Assembly: GCA_016709155.1 (NCBI GenBank)
Contig: JADJEI010000014.1
Location: forward strand, 117,643-181,642
DNA: 64,000 nt
Direction: 5' to 3'
Origin: Ignavibacteriales bacterium
GTDB taxonomy: Bacteria; Bacteroidota; Ignavibacteria; Ignavibacteriales; Ignavibacteriaceae
The notes under the pieces are model-generated. The model had not been told where the DNA came from. It was given only the letters and a program-made list of their open reading frames with translations, and ran no database searches. The first letter of the stretch is position 1, and every line of letters begins with the position of its first letter. The position numbers and the translations under genes were made by a program. Below, piece by piece: positions 1 to 8,154 of the stretch.

Positions 1-855
1 AGTAACTTTTATGGTTCAACTAGCTGGAGAAACTGGGATTTGAATTATGAGATTTATATTGCAGATATTAATGGCGATGGTAAAGCTGATTTCATTGGTA
101 GAAATAGAAGAACTAGTATGATTAAAGTAGGAATTTCCAATGGAAATGGATTTTCAATTTCAAGCGGATCTTGGAATGAAAACTACTGGGACCTGAATTA
201 CGATATTCATATTGCCGACGTTAATGGAGACGGTATGGCAGATATAATCGGAAGGAGTGAAATCGATGGAGATATTCAGGTTGGTATATCATCAGGCAGT
301 AACTTTTATGGTTCAACTAGCTGGAGAAACTGGGATTTGAATTATGAGATTTATATTGCAGATATTAATGGCGATGGTAAAGCTGATTTCATTGGTAGAA
401 ATAGAAGAACTAGTATGATTAAAGTAGGAATTTCCAATGGAAATGGATTTTCAATTTCAAGCGGATCTTGGAATGAAAACTACTGGGACCTGAATTACGA
501 TATTCATATTGCCGACGTTAATGGAGACGGTGTGGCAGATATAATCGGAAGGAGTGAAATCGATGGAGATATTCAGGTTGGTATATCATCAGGCAGTAAC
601 TTTTATGGTTCAACTAGCTGGGGAAACTGGGATTTGAATTACGATATTCATATTGCAGATGTTAATGGTGATGGTAAAGCTGATTTCATTGGTAGAAATA
701 GAAGAACTAGTATGATTAAAGTAGGAATTTCCAATGGAAATGGATTATCAACTTCAAGAGGATCTTGGAATGAAAACTACTGGGACCTGAATTACGATAT
801 TCATATTGCTGACGTTAATGGAGACGGTATGGCAGATATAATCGGAAGGAAATAA
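1..855 (+). CDS. FG-GAP/VCBS repeat protein, C-terminal part (5' truncated by window edge)
   Basis: The reading frame is open from base 1, so only the last 284 residues are visible and the real start lies outside the window. The protein consists of alternating ~50-residue FG-GAP/VCBS-type blades, each with a calcium-loop motif such as DINGDGKAD or DVNGDGMAD. Such repeats usually form extracellular beta-propellers. The chain stops in the middle of a blade (after DIIGRK) and has no T9SS C-terminal sorting domain, although secreted proteins elsewhere in this window have one. It is either a truncated end or a protein exported another way. A strong terminator follows. Family assignment is secure; the function is unknown. 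Confidence 0.8.
   Translation, partial: SNFYGSTSWRNWDLNYEIYIADINGDGKADFIGRNRRTSMIKVGISNGNGFSISSGSWNENYWDLNYDIHIADVNGDGMADIIGRSEIDGDIQVGISSGSNFYGSTSWRNWDLNYEIYIADINGDGKADFIGRNRRTSMIKVGISNGNGFSISSGSWNENYWDLNYDIHIADVNGDGVADIIGRSEIDGDIQVGISSGSNFYGSTSWGNWDLNYDIHIADVNGDGKADFIGRNRRTSMIKVGISNGNGLSTSRGSWNENYWDLNYDIHIADVNGDGMADIIGRK
1..855 (+). repeat. Tandem 297-bp coding repeat (two full copies and one partial)
   Basis: Units run 1-297, 298-594 and 595-855. Copies 1 and 2 differ at one visible position (A at 235, G at 532, Met to Val). Copy 3 differs at its start, where a DIHIADVNGDG block replaces the DINGDG block, and it ends early at the stop codon. Each unit is 99 codons and holds two propeller blades. 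The near identity indicates recent expansion or gene conversion. Confidence 0.95.
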
Positions 856-876
856 TTTTTTAACATTCATCTGGAG

Positions 877-906
877 GCTGTCGCGGTGAAAACTGCGGCA
901 GCTTTT
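877..906 (+). terminator. Rho-independent terminator after the repeat protein
   Basis: A 10-bp stem (877-886 with 893-902, two G-U pairs) has a 6-nt TGAAAA loop and is followed by TTTTATTATT. It lies 22 bases after the stop codon. Confidence 0.85.
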
Positions 907-1182
907 ATTATTAATCCAGTTCAGTTTGTTTAACCCGCTTGCCTTTCCTTCTACTTCCGTAAGGAAACAAATTTTTTCATTATGTCAAAGAACATTATGT
1001 CTTTTATTGTACTTTAAACATACAAGGTTTTTTACAATGCCTTATTGGATGGAAAGAGTTTTACCAAACACCACCAGCTAATATTATTTTGTTTCTGTAT
1101 ATGGAATGATTATGCTACCATATCGTAGATAAGTGGTTTTATTTGTAATTGTTTTAAGATATATTTACAAAAAAAAAGGAAA
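907..1182. other. Intergenic, no gene seen
   Basis: AT-rich DNA between the terminator and the toxin-antitoxin pair. No open frame of useful length, no RNA gene and no clear promoter were recognised. An A-rich stretch ending in AAAAGGA just before 1183 provides the ribosome binding site for the next gene. Confidence 0.5.
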
Positions 1183-1434
1183 ATGTTTGTGGAAATTCTA
1201 AATGCTGTTTATAAAAATGGCGTGCTTGTATTATTAGATAAGCCTGACATGGAAACTCTAAAGAGTAAAAGACTGAGCGTTAATATTGTTGATGAGGATC
1301 AGTATAGAAAATCACAATCAGATAAACTTAAAAGTATTTATAAGTATCTCCATAAGTCTAATCCATTTGCAGAAATTAAAGATGTTGTAAAATGGCAGAA
1401 GCAAATAAGGATTGATCGTGAAGTACTTAATTGA
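1183..1434 (+). CDS. AF2212/DUF104-type antitoxin
   Basis: A protein of 83 residues, or 81 if the GTG at 1189 is the start, which suits the AAAAGGA ribosome site better (about 8 nt away, against 2 nt for the ATG). The N-terminus (EILNAVYKNGVLVLLDKPD) matches the short beta-strand pattern of AF2212/PG0164-like antitoxins, with a charged C-terminal helix that probably wraps the toxin. It overlaps the downstream PIN-domain gene, as expected for a co-translated toxin-antitoxin pair. It would neutralise the toxin and probably repress its own promoter. Family call is moderate because the protein is short. Confidence 0.7.
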   Translation: MFVEILNAVYKNGVLVLLDKPDMETLKSKRLSVNIVDEDQYRKSQSDKLKSIYKYLHKSNPFAEIKDVVKWQKQIRIDREVLN

Positions 1435-1789
1435 TAGTAATATCATTATTTATTCATGCATACCTGATTACAAGTTTATTTCTGATTTTATAATCGAAAA
1501 TCTTCCCGCTGTTTCTATAATATCCAAAATCGAAGTGCTTGGATACAGCAAAATTACTTCTAATGAAAAATTAAGAATTGAAAATATATTTAATATACTT
1601 GAGGTTATCGGATTTTCGGAAGAGATCGTTTCTAAAACTATTGAACTAAAGAGTAAGTATAATCTTAAACTGGCTGATGCAATTATTGCAGCAACATCAA
1701 TCGTTAATGAACTTGTTTTATGTACAAGAAATTTAAAAGATTTTAATAAAATTAAAAAGATTAAACTCTATAATCCATTTGATGATTAG
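1418..1789 (+). CDS. PIN-domain ribonuclease toxin (VapC-like)
   Basis: A 123-residue PIN domain. Acidic active-site candidates are Asp6 in YLIDSN, Glu39 in SKIEVLG, Asp87 in LKLADAIIAA and Asp108 in TRNLKDF, the usual metal-binding quartet of VapC-type RNases. The GTG at 1418 is preferred because AAGG ends 7 nt upstream and it gives the typical MKYLIDSN start; a TTG at 1412 is in frame but too close to the ribosome site. The gene overlaps the antitoxin by 17 bp, pointing to translational coupling. It is expected to cleave RNA (often tRNA) when free of antitoxin; the target cannot be read from sequence. Confidence 0.85.
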   Translation: MKYLIDSNIIIYSCIPDYKFISDFIIENLPAVSIISKIEVLGYSKITSNEKLRIENIFNILEVIGFSEEIVSKTIELKSKYNLKLADAIIAATSIVNELVLCTRNLKDFNKIKKIKLYNPFDD

Positions 1790-1817
1790 ACTATATGTAT
1801 GTCAGGATTTTTACTAT

Positions 1818-3929
1818 TCATTCCATCTCTTCCTTCTTCACCCATATGCCATTTTTCCAATAAAGGATATTGTTCTTGAGGATATTTTCATATTCCTTTG
1901 TATCGGAATACGGTAGGTTAAGGATCCCTTTTGCTACAAGTGAATCTCTTTTAACACGGAATTGATTATCAACCGATATATTAAAATCAATAAGATTTTG
2001 GGTTAACTTATACCAAATACCTGAAAATGAATTCTTCATATCTGAGTCTATTATAAAAAAATATTCTTTTGTATTGCTTAAATAATTAAGAGTTCCCATA
2101 TGAATTGATTGAAATCGATTTTGTACTGCAAAATCATAATCAGTCTTAGGTATTCTAATTAAACAAATAAAATCTGAGACTGGATAATTTTTTATTTGAT
2201 AATTATCTGTTGTTGGTCTTATACAATTGACACCTGTTAAATTAAATCCAAAAAATATAGCATCTTCAAAACCATTGTCTAAACCAATACATAAAATATC
2301 CTTTTTACCATCATTGTTTATATCTCTAATTTTACCATCGTAAGTATGGCCTGAAGACCATAGAATACCAGTATTAATTTTCTGGGTAGTAAGATCAATT
2401 GCAAATACTGCGGAACTAAAAGAATTCCCATTATTAGCAAACAAAAAAAGTGAATTGTTCTTTCCGATCATAAGAGTATCAATCATATAAATTGTATACA
2501 TTGATTCTAAATCCTCTCGCAAAGAACTTACTTTCTCTTGAAAAGAAAATTTCCAAAGCAAGTTCTGATATTTATCATAACATCTTAACGCGCAGGTAGT
2601 GTTAAATTCACCATTTTTCCCAATTTGTTCATTTGCAATTAATACTTCTGATGTACCATCAGAATTCACATCAATCAGTTTACTGAACTTGGATAAATAA
2701 TTTTCATTTCCCACAGAAAGTTCATCCAATCTCAAATGTCTTTTCCAAAGCAACTTTCCATTATTGTTTTTAACAAAAATGTATTGTCCATCAGCTGAAA
2801 CCGAAGCTGGGTTATCATCAAAATCAAGTACGAAGAAATAAGAAAGCAGCACTGTCAATAATATTGCAGTAAGAATTCCTGCCCAGTTGTGTTTTACAAA
2901 TCTGCCGCTTCGCTGTACGGGTGTTAGTTTTTTAATCTCTACTATGTTCCTTCGGTTCAGTATGTCTTCAAGGTTTGTTACGGGAATTAGTTCTAAGTTT
3001 CGATTGGGATAAAGTGTTTTTAATTCGTCAAGTTTTTGTTTTGCGGCTGGGTAATCATCAAACGGTACAACAAACATTTTTGCACGTGAGTAAAATACTG
3101 CTGCAGTTTTTGCTTTTATTATTTCCGCTGAAACAGAGTTTATCTTTCCTGCCCCATCCATTGGACCGGTGAAAACCATACTGTTTGCTGTACGCGCAAC
3201 TGTGTTGGAGTTATAAAACTTTAATAGTTCTTCAATAAAACATAAAGTTAAAACCACTCCAAGTGAACTGCCGCGGTAAACTCCATAGCTTCCGTTAAAG
3301 TGAATGAACACTTCAAAATTCTGGTTATCTTTTTTTACTTTGCTTTGTACAAAACTCTTTGCTGCCTGCCAGGAATTATTTAGTTGTGTAGTTAACAGTT
3401 CATCTTTTTCAATTTCATCGGGAATAGTAAAAAACTTTTGTGAAGTGTTTACTGGTTTTAAGTGAAGGGTGATTGTGTCTAAATAGCCATCAATATTATT
3501 CTCGTTGTCATTGTTTTTGGAGAGCAGAGGAAAAATAAAACGCTTTCGTGTACTGTCATCACTTTCAATTCCATCAAGAGCATTTTTTATAATCAAAGTT
3601 TTTTCTTGAAGTGAATGAAGAGAATTTTCTAAATCGCTGGTGATATTTTTTAATGATTGAATTTGAAGTATCGTTTTTATCTGTTCGATTATAGAATCAG
3701 TAATCTTAATGTCAATTCCTTCGGGTAAGAATAGATCGAGAAGTCTTTTATAAGCATCTATAAATTCGGGAAGATAACTTTCGACCAGAAGTGAATTGTT
3801 TGAGGCAAATAGAAGTTTAATAAAATTTTGAAGAGCAAATACTTTGTGGCGGGCAGATGTGTTTCTGCTTAATTCCGAATGCAGAGATAGTCTTGAAGAC
3901 TCTATTGTAAGCAGGATATCAGTATTCAA
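1818..3929 (-). CDS. Membrane protein: Lon-type (S16-like) protease domain fused to an FG-GAP-like propeller
   Basis: 703 residues with no signal peptide. Residues ~1-200 are helical and unrecognised. Residues ~205-330 resemble the Lon proteolytic domain: YRGSSLGVVLTL aligns with the Lon GPSAG nucleophile motif (candidate Ser222), MVFTGPMDGAGKINSV with the following TGEI...G strand, and EIIKAK with the catalytic-lysine helix (candidate Lys272), then a VVP strand and an ELIPVTNLEDIL end. No AAA+ ATPase domain is present. One transmembrane helix (~349-369) follows, then a ~330-residue region with FG-GAP-like elements (DVNSDGTSEVLI, DINNDGKKDILC). The predicted topology is a cytoplasmic protease-like domain and an exported propeller. 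The gene stands alone. The domain reading is mine from motifs; proteolytic activity is inferred. Confidence 0.7.
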   Translation of the reverse strand: MNTDILLTIESSRLSLHSELSRNTSARHKVFALQNFIKLLFASNNSLLVESYLPEFIDAYKRLLDLFLPEGIDIKITDSIIEQIKTILQIQSLKNITSDLENSLHSLQEKTLIIKNALDGIESDDSTRKRFIFPLLSKNNDNENNIDGYLDTITLHLKPVNTSQKFFTIPDEIEKDELLTTQLNNSWQAAKSFVQSKVKKDNQNFEVFIHFNGSYGVYRGSSLGVVLTLCFIEELLKFYNSNTVARTANSMVFTGPMDGAGKINSVSAEIIKAKTAAVFYSRAKMFVVPFDDYPAAKQKLDELKTLYPNRNLELIPVTNLEDILNRRNIVEIKKLTPVQRSGRFVKHNWAGILTAILLTVLLSYFFVLDFDDNPASVSADGQYIFVKNNNGKLLWKRHLRLDELSVGNENYLSKFSKLIDVNSDGTSEVLIANEQIGKNGEFNTTCALRCYDKYQNLLWKFSFQEKVSSLREDLESMYTIYMIDTLMIGKNNSLFLFANNGNSFSSAVFAIDLTTQKINTGILWSSGHTYDGKIRDINNDGKKDILCIGLDNGFEDAIFFGFNLTGVNCIRPTTDNYQIKNYPVSDFICLIRIPKTDYDFAVQNRFQSIHMGTLNYLSNTKEYFFIIDSDMKNSFSGIWYKLTQNLIDFNISVDNQFRVKRDSLVAKGILNLPYSDTKEYENILKNNILYWKNGIWVKKEEME

Positions 3930-3994
3930 AAATATTCCTTTGGCATAACAAAGTTAGTTCATTTAGAAAAAAGAAAAATCTCCGCCACTAATTA

Positions 3995-4048
3995 CACTAA
4001 TTTTCACGAATTATTAAAAAAAATTAGTGGTAATTCGTGAAATTAGTG
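3995..4048. repeat. Inverted repeat, 18-19 nt arms
   Basis: Left arm 3995-4013 and right arm 4031-4048 are reverse complements apart from one extra A, around a 17-nt AT-rich centre. It contains the CACGAATTA word common in intergenic hairpins of this kind of genome. It lies downstream of no gene (both flanking genes point away), so a terminator role is unlikely; a small repeat element is more plausible. Confidence 0.7.
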
Positions 4049-4289
4049 TCAGTTGATTTTAGAAATAAGGTTCTCCATATTATTCTGTGCCTGCCGAAGT
4101 TTGAGTTTTTGAAGAATGCTCGTTACATTTCGACAAGCTCAATGTGCCAATTGAATGGCAGAAAAAAGAATCTAATAGTGATCTTAAAAAATATATCCTT
4201 AAATACTCCTATAATTTCTTAATTCTAAATTGTAAATTCAGGTGTAAATATTTTATTACTTGTTGTGAGTTGATGAGCTAAAAATATAA

Positions 4290-4351
4290 ACCGTTAAAAC
4301 GGTTATTGATTAAATTTTTGTTTTTCTTTTTCAATGGGATAGATCCCATTG
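4290..4351. repeat. REP-like pair of hairpins
   Basis: Two short palindromes stand side by side: ACCGTT/AACGGT at 4290-4303 and CAATGGGAT/ATCCCATTG at 4332-4351 with a 2-nt centre. The two-hairpin layout resembles REP elements mobilised by IS200-type (RAYT) transposases. No transposase is present here, so mobility would have to be in trans. Confidence 0.5.
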
Positions 4352-4360
4352 AGAACTTAA

Positions 4361-4380
4361 TAATGCGCCCGTAGCTCAAC
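4361..4380 (+). other. Truncated 5' copy of the adjacent tRNA-Arg gene
   Basis: Twenty bases are identical to 4449-4468, covering the leader and the first 16 nt of the tRNA-Arg gene (acceptor strand and start of the D arm). The match stops at the D loop and is replaced by a CCGCTTTGCGG hairpin, so no functional tRNA can form. Confidence 0.8.
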
Positions 4381-4452
4381 CCCGCTTTGCGGAGCAAGTT
4401 ATTGATATTTAAAATTATTGATCAAATAGATTTTATCGTTCTCGAAATTAAT

Positions 4453-4526
4453 GCGCCCGTAGCTCAACTGGATAGAGCATTTGACTTCGGATCAAAGGGT
4501 TGAGGGTTCGAATCCTTCCGGGCGTA
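4453..4526 (+). tRNA. tRNA-Arg (anticodon TCG)
   Basis: A full cloverleaf of 74 nt: acceptor GCGCCCG pairs with CGGGCGT, D stem GCTC/GAGC, anticodon stem TTTGA/TCAAA with loop CTTCGGA (anticodon TCG, reading CGA), and T stem GAGGG/CCTTC with loop TTCGAAT. The discriminator base is A and CCA is not encoded. The partial copy upstream duplicates its 5' end. Confidence 0.95.
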
Positions 4527-4549
4527 CTAGTTCAATTAACAATTAAAAA

Positions 4550-4564
4550 TGTACAATGTACAAT
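4550..4564. repeat. Dispersed 15-bp word, copy 1
   Basis: TGTACAATGTACAAT, identical to copies at 45179-45193 and 47105-47119. This copy is intergenic, between tRNA-Arg and tadA; the other two encode part of signal peptides. Confidence 0.8.
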
Positions 4565-4603
4565 TCTCCAAAACAGGCTCGTACATTTTGAAGGGTGATT
4601 AGA

Positions 4604-5080
4604 TTGCTATTCTCTGAAGATAAATATCGGTTTATGTTTGCAGCACTTCAGGAAGCTGAAAAAGCATTTGAAGATGATGAAGTGCCCGTTGGTGCAGTAG
4701 TTGTAAAAGACAATAGAATCATCGGTAGGGGTTATAATCAAGTAGAAAAACTTAGCGACCCAACAGCACACGATGAAATGATTGCGATCACTGCAGCCGC
4801 AAATCATCTATCCAATTGGCGATTGACTGAGTGCGATATATTTGTTACTCTCGAACCATGCATTATGTGTACCGGTGCTCTCCTTTCGGCAAGAATTAAC
4901 TCAATTTATTTTTCTTCATTCGATTCAAAATTTGGAGCTTGTGGTTCTATTTACAATATTGCCGAAGAAAATAAAATGAATCATAATATTTCTGTTTATT
5001 CAGGTCTTTATTCAGAAGAAAGCAATTTATTACTCACACAGTTTTTCAAAAAAAAGCGTTCACAAAAAACTAATCACTAA
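4604..5080 (+). CDS. tadA: tRNA-specific adenosine deaminase TadA
   Basis: A CMP/dCMP-deaminase fold enzyme that converts A34 to inosine in tRNA-Arg(ACG). EVPVGAVVV, TAHDEM and the zinc motif LEPCIMCTGAL are clear. The first zinc motif reads HDE rather than the usual HAE; the His ligand and catalytic Glu are kept. Three starts are possible: GTG 4595, TTG 4604 and ATG 4634. TTG 4604 is preferred because AAGGG lies 8 nt upstream. The gene sits directly after a tRNA-Arg gene and 27 bp before adk in the same direction. Confidence 0.93.
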   Translation: MLFSEDKYRFMFAALQEAEKAFEDDEVPVGAVVVKDNRIIGRGYNQVEKLSDPTAHDEMIAITAAANHLSNWRLTECDIFVTLEPCIMCTGALLSARINSIYFSSFDSKFGACGSIYNIAEENKMNHNISVYSGLYSEESNLLLTQFFKKKRSQKTNH

Positions 5081-5107
5081 AATTTATTCACAAAATCTGG
5101 AACTATC

Positions 5108-5761
5108 ATGAGAATAATTTTATTTGGACTCCCCGGCGTAGGCAAAGGAACACAAGCAAAAATCCTTTCCTCAAATTTGAACATACCTCATATTTCCACT
5201 GGTGATATTTTAAGAAAGGCAGTAAAAGACAAGACAGAACTTGGTTTGAAGGCTCAATCCATAATGAGCAAAGGTGAACTTGTTCCTGATGATTTGATGA
5301 TCGGATTAATAAAAGATACTTTTCAACAAGACGATTGTAATAATGGATTTATACTTGACGGTTTTCCAAGAACTGTGAAACAGGCTAATGCCTTTGACAA
5401 TCTATTAAGCGAGATGAATATTTCAAATGTTGTGTTATTATATCTTACTGCAGATGAAAATGAAATTGTAAAAAGACTAACCAACAGAAGAGCATGTAAA
5501 TCCTGTCAAACAATCTTTACTCTACAGGAAATTAAAGGAGTCACGAACTGTCCAATTTGCAATGCTGAAAACAGTTTTTATCAGCGGGAAGATGATCAGG
5601 AAGAAGTTATCCGAAATAGAATTGCTGTTTTTAATTCATCAACCAAACCTGTGTTTGATCACTATCAACAACAGAATAAAGTTCTGACAATTAATGGAAT
5701 TGGTTCAGTACAATTAGTCAATGATTCGATTGTGGCTGCATTGATGAGCAGAAAAAAATAA
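5108..5761 (+). CDS. adk: Adenylate kinase
   Basis: 217 residues, normal length for the long form. It interconverts AMP + ATP and 2 ADP in the cytoplasm. The P-loop GLPGVGKGTQ is at residues 7-16, the AMP-binding FILDGFPRT motif follows, and the LID carries two Cys-x2-Cys pairs (CKSC, CPIC), so a structural zinc is expected. The stop codon abuts the convergent ftsE stop with no spacer and no hairpin, so the two transcripts must overlap or terminate by other means. Confidence 0.97.
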   Translation: MRIILFGLPGVGKGTQAKILSSNLNIPHISTGDILRKAVKDKTELGLKAQSIMSKGELVPDDLMIGLIKDTFQQDDCNNGFILDGFPRTVKQANAFDNLLSEMNISNVVLLYLTADENEIVKRLTNRRACKSCQTIFTLQEIKGVTNCPICNAENSFYQREDDQEEVIRNRIAVFNSSTKPVFDHYQQQNKVLTINGIGSVQLVNDSIVAALMSRKK

Positions 5762-6442
5762 TTATTCGGCTTCCGCTTTTTGTTTGATGACAGCTTTGAA
5801 AGCTTTGCCGTTTTCGAGTTTGTAAATTTTCGAATTTACTTTTTTTACAATTTCGTAGTTGTGAGTTGCAAACAAAATTGCTGTGCCTCGTGAATTTATT
5901 TTCATAAGTATTTCAAGAATTTCGGAAGAAGTTTCTGGATCAAGATTGCCTGTTGGTTCATCGGCAAGTATTAGCATTGGTTCATTAAGTATAGCACGCG
6001 CAATTGCTACACGCTGCTGTTCGCCTCCGGAAAGTTCATTTGGTTTGCTGCTGCGGCGGTGCGAAAGTCCAACATCAGCGAGTGCATTTGTTACCTTTCT
6101 TGTTATCTCGCTTCGAGGTGTGTTTAGGACTTCAAGTACAAAAGAAAGATTGTCATAGATATTTCTATCTTTTAATAATTTAAAATCCTGAAACACAATT
6201 CCTAACTTTCGTCTGAGTAAAGGGAGCATTTTTGGTTTGATCGTTTTAGAATCAAACTCGCCGACTCTAACGATCCCGGAGTCGGGAAAAATATTCATGT
6301 AAATCATTTGCATAAGAGTACTCTTCCCCACCCCGCTTTTGCCTATTAAAAAACAAAATTCGCCTGGAACAACTTCTATATTTAGATCATCAAAAAGAGG
6401 GTGATTCCCATATTTAAAAACTATATCAGTAAGAGAGAGCAT
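5762..6442 (-). CDS. ftsE: Cell division ABC transporter ATP-binding protein FtsE
   Basis: A 226-residue ABC ATPase: Walker A GKSGVGKST, Q-loop VFQDFKLL (the QDF-LL form typical of FtsE), signature LSGGEQQRVAIARA, Walker B LILADEPTGNLD, H-loop FATHNYE. With FtsX in the inner membrane it regulates peptidoglycan hydrolases at the septum. No ftsX is adjacent. It follows the methyltransferase gene in the same direction by 15 bp and may be the last gene of the GWxTD-pdxA-methyltransferase-ftsE operon. LolD-like function is a weaker alternative. Confidence 0.87.
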   Translation of the reverse strand: MLSLTDIVFKYGNHPLFDDLNIEVVPGEFCFLIGKSGVGKSTLMQMIYMNIFPDSGIVRVGEFDSKTIKPKMLPLLRRKLGIVFQDFKLLKDRNIYDNLSFVLEVLNTPRSEITRKVTNALADVGLSHRRSSKPNELSGGEQQRVAIARAILNEPMLILADEPTGNLDPETSSEILEILMKINSRGTAILFATHNYEIVKKVNSKIYKLENGKAFKAVIKQKAEAE

Positions 6443-6457
6443 CTTGCTTCCTTTTTT

Positions 6458-7179
6458 TTAGAATAAATTGCAGCCGATCCGAATTAGGACTTCCTTTTGT
6501 AAATGTGAATGCACGGTAACATTCAGCAACATATAAATTTGTTTTTCTATCACTTCAAAATAAAAATTAAACGGGTAAATTTTTTGTTTATGTTTCTCGA
6601 TGATCTGTTTGCCATCCTTAAATTTTAATACAAAGATATTTTTGTGAATTCTTGTTTTAGGATTGAAGTTAGTCTGATGATCGTATTGAATATTTTTAAT
6701 ACTCCCGCTATGGTTTGAGTACTTAATAAACTTGTAACTATTCTTTTCGAGACTAACATCAAAAGTAAATATACCATCGTCGGCTAATATGCTTTCTACA
6801 TCTTTCAGCATGCTAAAAAACTTTTTTTTTGAAGTGAGATAATTAACACTATCGAATAATGAAATCACAAGATTAAATTTTTTCTTTAATGGAATAGCAG
6901 ACATATCAAAACAAATTTTTTTCAGTTTTTATCATTTGATTGAAAAAGCATGCTCGAAGAAATATCAGAAGCCACAATTGATTTTACATTCCTTCTTAAA
7001 ATATTTGCAAAGTTGCAAGTACCGCTTCCAAGTTCAAGAGCAAAGATTTCCCCATCAATATTTGCTGCAGCAATTGTCCAGATATACTCCGCCCATTTTT
7101 CATAGTTTACTTTACGCATTATTCTATTGTAAACAATTGAAAGATTTTCGTAAGGCTTAGAAATATTTTTCTCAGTCAT
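6458..7179 (-). pseudogene. SAM-dependent methyltransferase, interrupted by one frameshift
   Basis: The first part (ATG at 7179) contains the SAM-binding motif FALELGSGTCNFA and the DISSSML strand, then stops at 6922-6924. The rest of the Rossmann fold continues in another frame from about 6930 (KKICFDMSAIPLKKKF, then NLVISLFDSVNYL). Restoring one base near 6928 gives a continuous class I methyltransferase of about 240 residues. The start overlaps the pdxA stop by 8 bp. The substrate is unknown. The break is either real inactivation or a sequencing indel; the rest of the frame is undamaged. Confidence 0.8.
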
Positions 7180-8154
7180 TGTACAAGCGATTAATTGAAA
7201 TCCTATTCGCATAATTAAATGCTTGCAGCATACTGTTTTCACTTGCGATGTTTTTACCGGCAATGTTAAAAGCCGTACCATGATCAGGTGAAGTTCGGAT
7301 GATTGGAAGTCCGGCGGTATAATTAACCCCATCGTTAAAGTTCAGCATCTTGAATGGAATAAGTGCCTGGTCGTGATACATCGCAAAGACTAAATCGTAA
7401 TTTTTATAATTATGGTTTGCAAAAAATGCATCAGCTGGAAAAGGACCAAACAAATTCTTTTTTAACGCTGATGATTTAATGAATGGCGTGATGATATTTA
7501 CTTCTTCTTTCCCGAGAATACCATTTTCACCAGCGTGCGGGTTCAAACCAAGTATTGCGATTTTGGATTAGAAATATTAAAATCTTCCTTTAATGATTTT
7601 ACAATTGTTTCAAGTTTTGACGAAAGCAATTCCTTTGTAATTACAGAGGGAACTTTTGAGAGCGGGATATGAATTGTTAACAGTGCTGCTTTCATCTTTT
7701 GAGATAAGAACATCATTACGAAATTCTTTTGCTTTGTAATTTCAGCAAGCAATTCTGTATGCCCGGGATAATTAATCCCTGCTTTATTGAAACTTTCCTT
7801 TGAAATTGGGGCGGTAATCATCGCAGAAAATTTATTAGAGAGACATGCATTAGCCGCAATGGCTATTGCACTGAATGCAATTCTTCCGGAAGATTTTGTT
7901 GGCTTAGCAAGTGTGATTTTTACGTTGCCGAGATCAAATATATTCACTGATTTATTTTTAAGTGCATTTATATCATAGGAATAATAAAAGTCGAATTTGG
8001 GGGGTGTAATTTTTGAATACAACTCAAATACATTTCGCGGGCAAATAAAGGTAAAAGCTGAATCTTTTCTTTTATAAATTTTGTTAAGAGTTTTAATAAC
8101 AACTTCGGGACCGATGCCATTTATATCGCCGCAAGTAAAAACGAATCTCTTCAT
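7172..8154 (-). pseudogene. pdxA: 4-hydroxythreonine-4-phosphate dehydrogenase PdxA, interrupted by one frameshift
   Basis: PdxA acts in pyridoxal 5'-phosphate synthesis. The N-terminal part begins FTCGDINGIGPEV and contains the metal-site motif YPGHTELLAE and the TIHIPLSKV strand. It loses frame at NPKSQYLV (stop 7543). The C-terminal part resumes at NPHAGENGILG and has MYHDQALIPFK and SPDHGTAFNIAG. One extra A in the A-run near 7558-7566 would give the expected NPKIAILGLNPHAGENG. Total length would be ~327 residues, normal for the family. The start overlaps the GWxTD stop by 4 bp (ATGA). All metal-binding histidines remain, so a homopolymer indel is a real possibility. Confidence 0.9.

Noticed and set aside
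1..855. Repeats as a CRISPR array
   Set aside because: Units are long, coding, near-identical and without spacers; no cas gene is near.
4037..4222. Open frame of 61 residues upstream of tRNA-Arg
   Set aside because: It begins inside an inverted repeat, has no ribosome site and shows no protein-like pattern.
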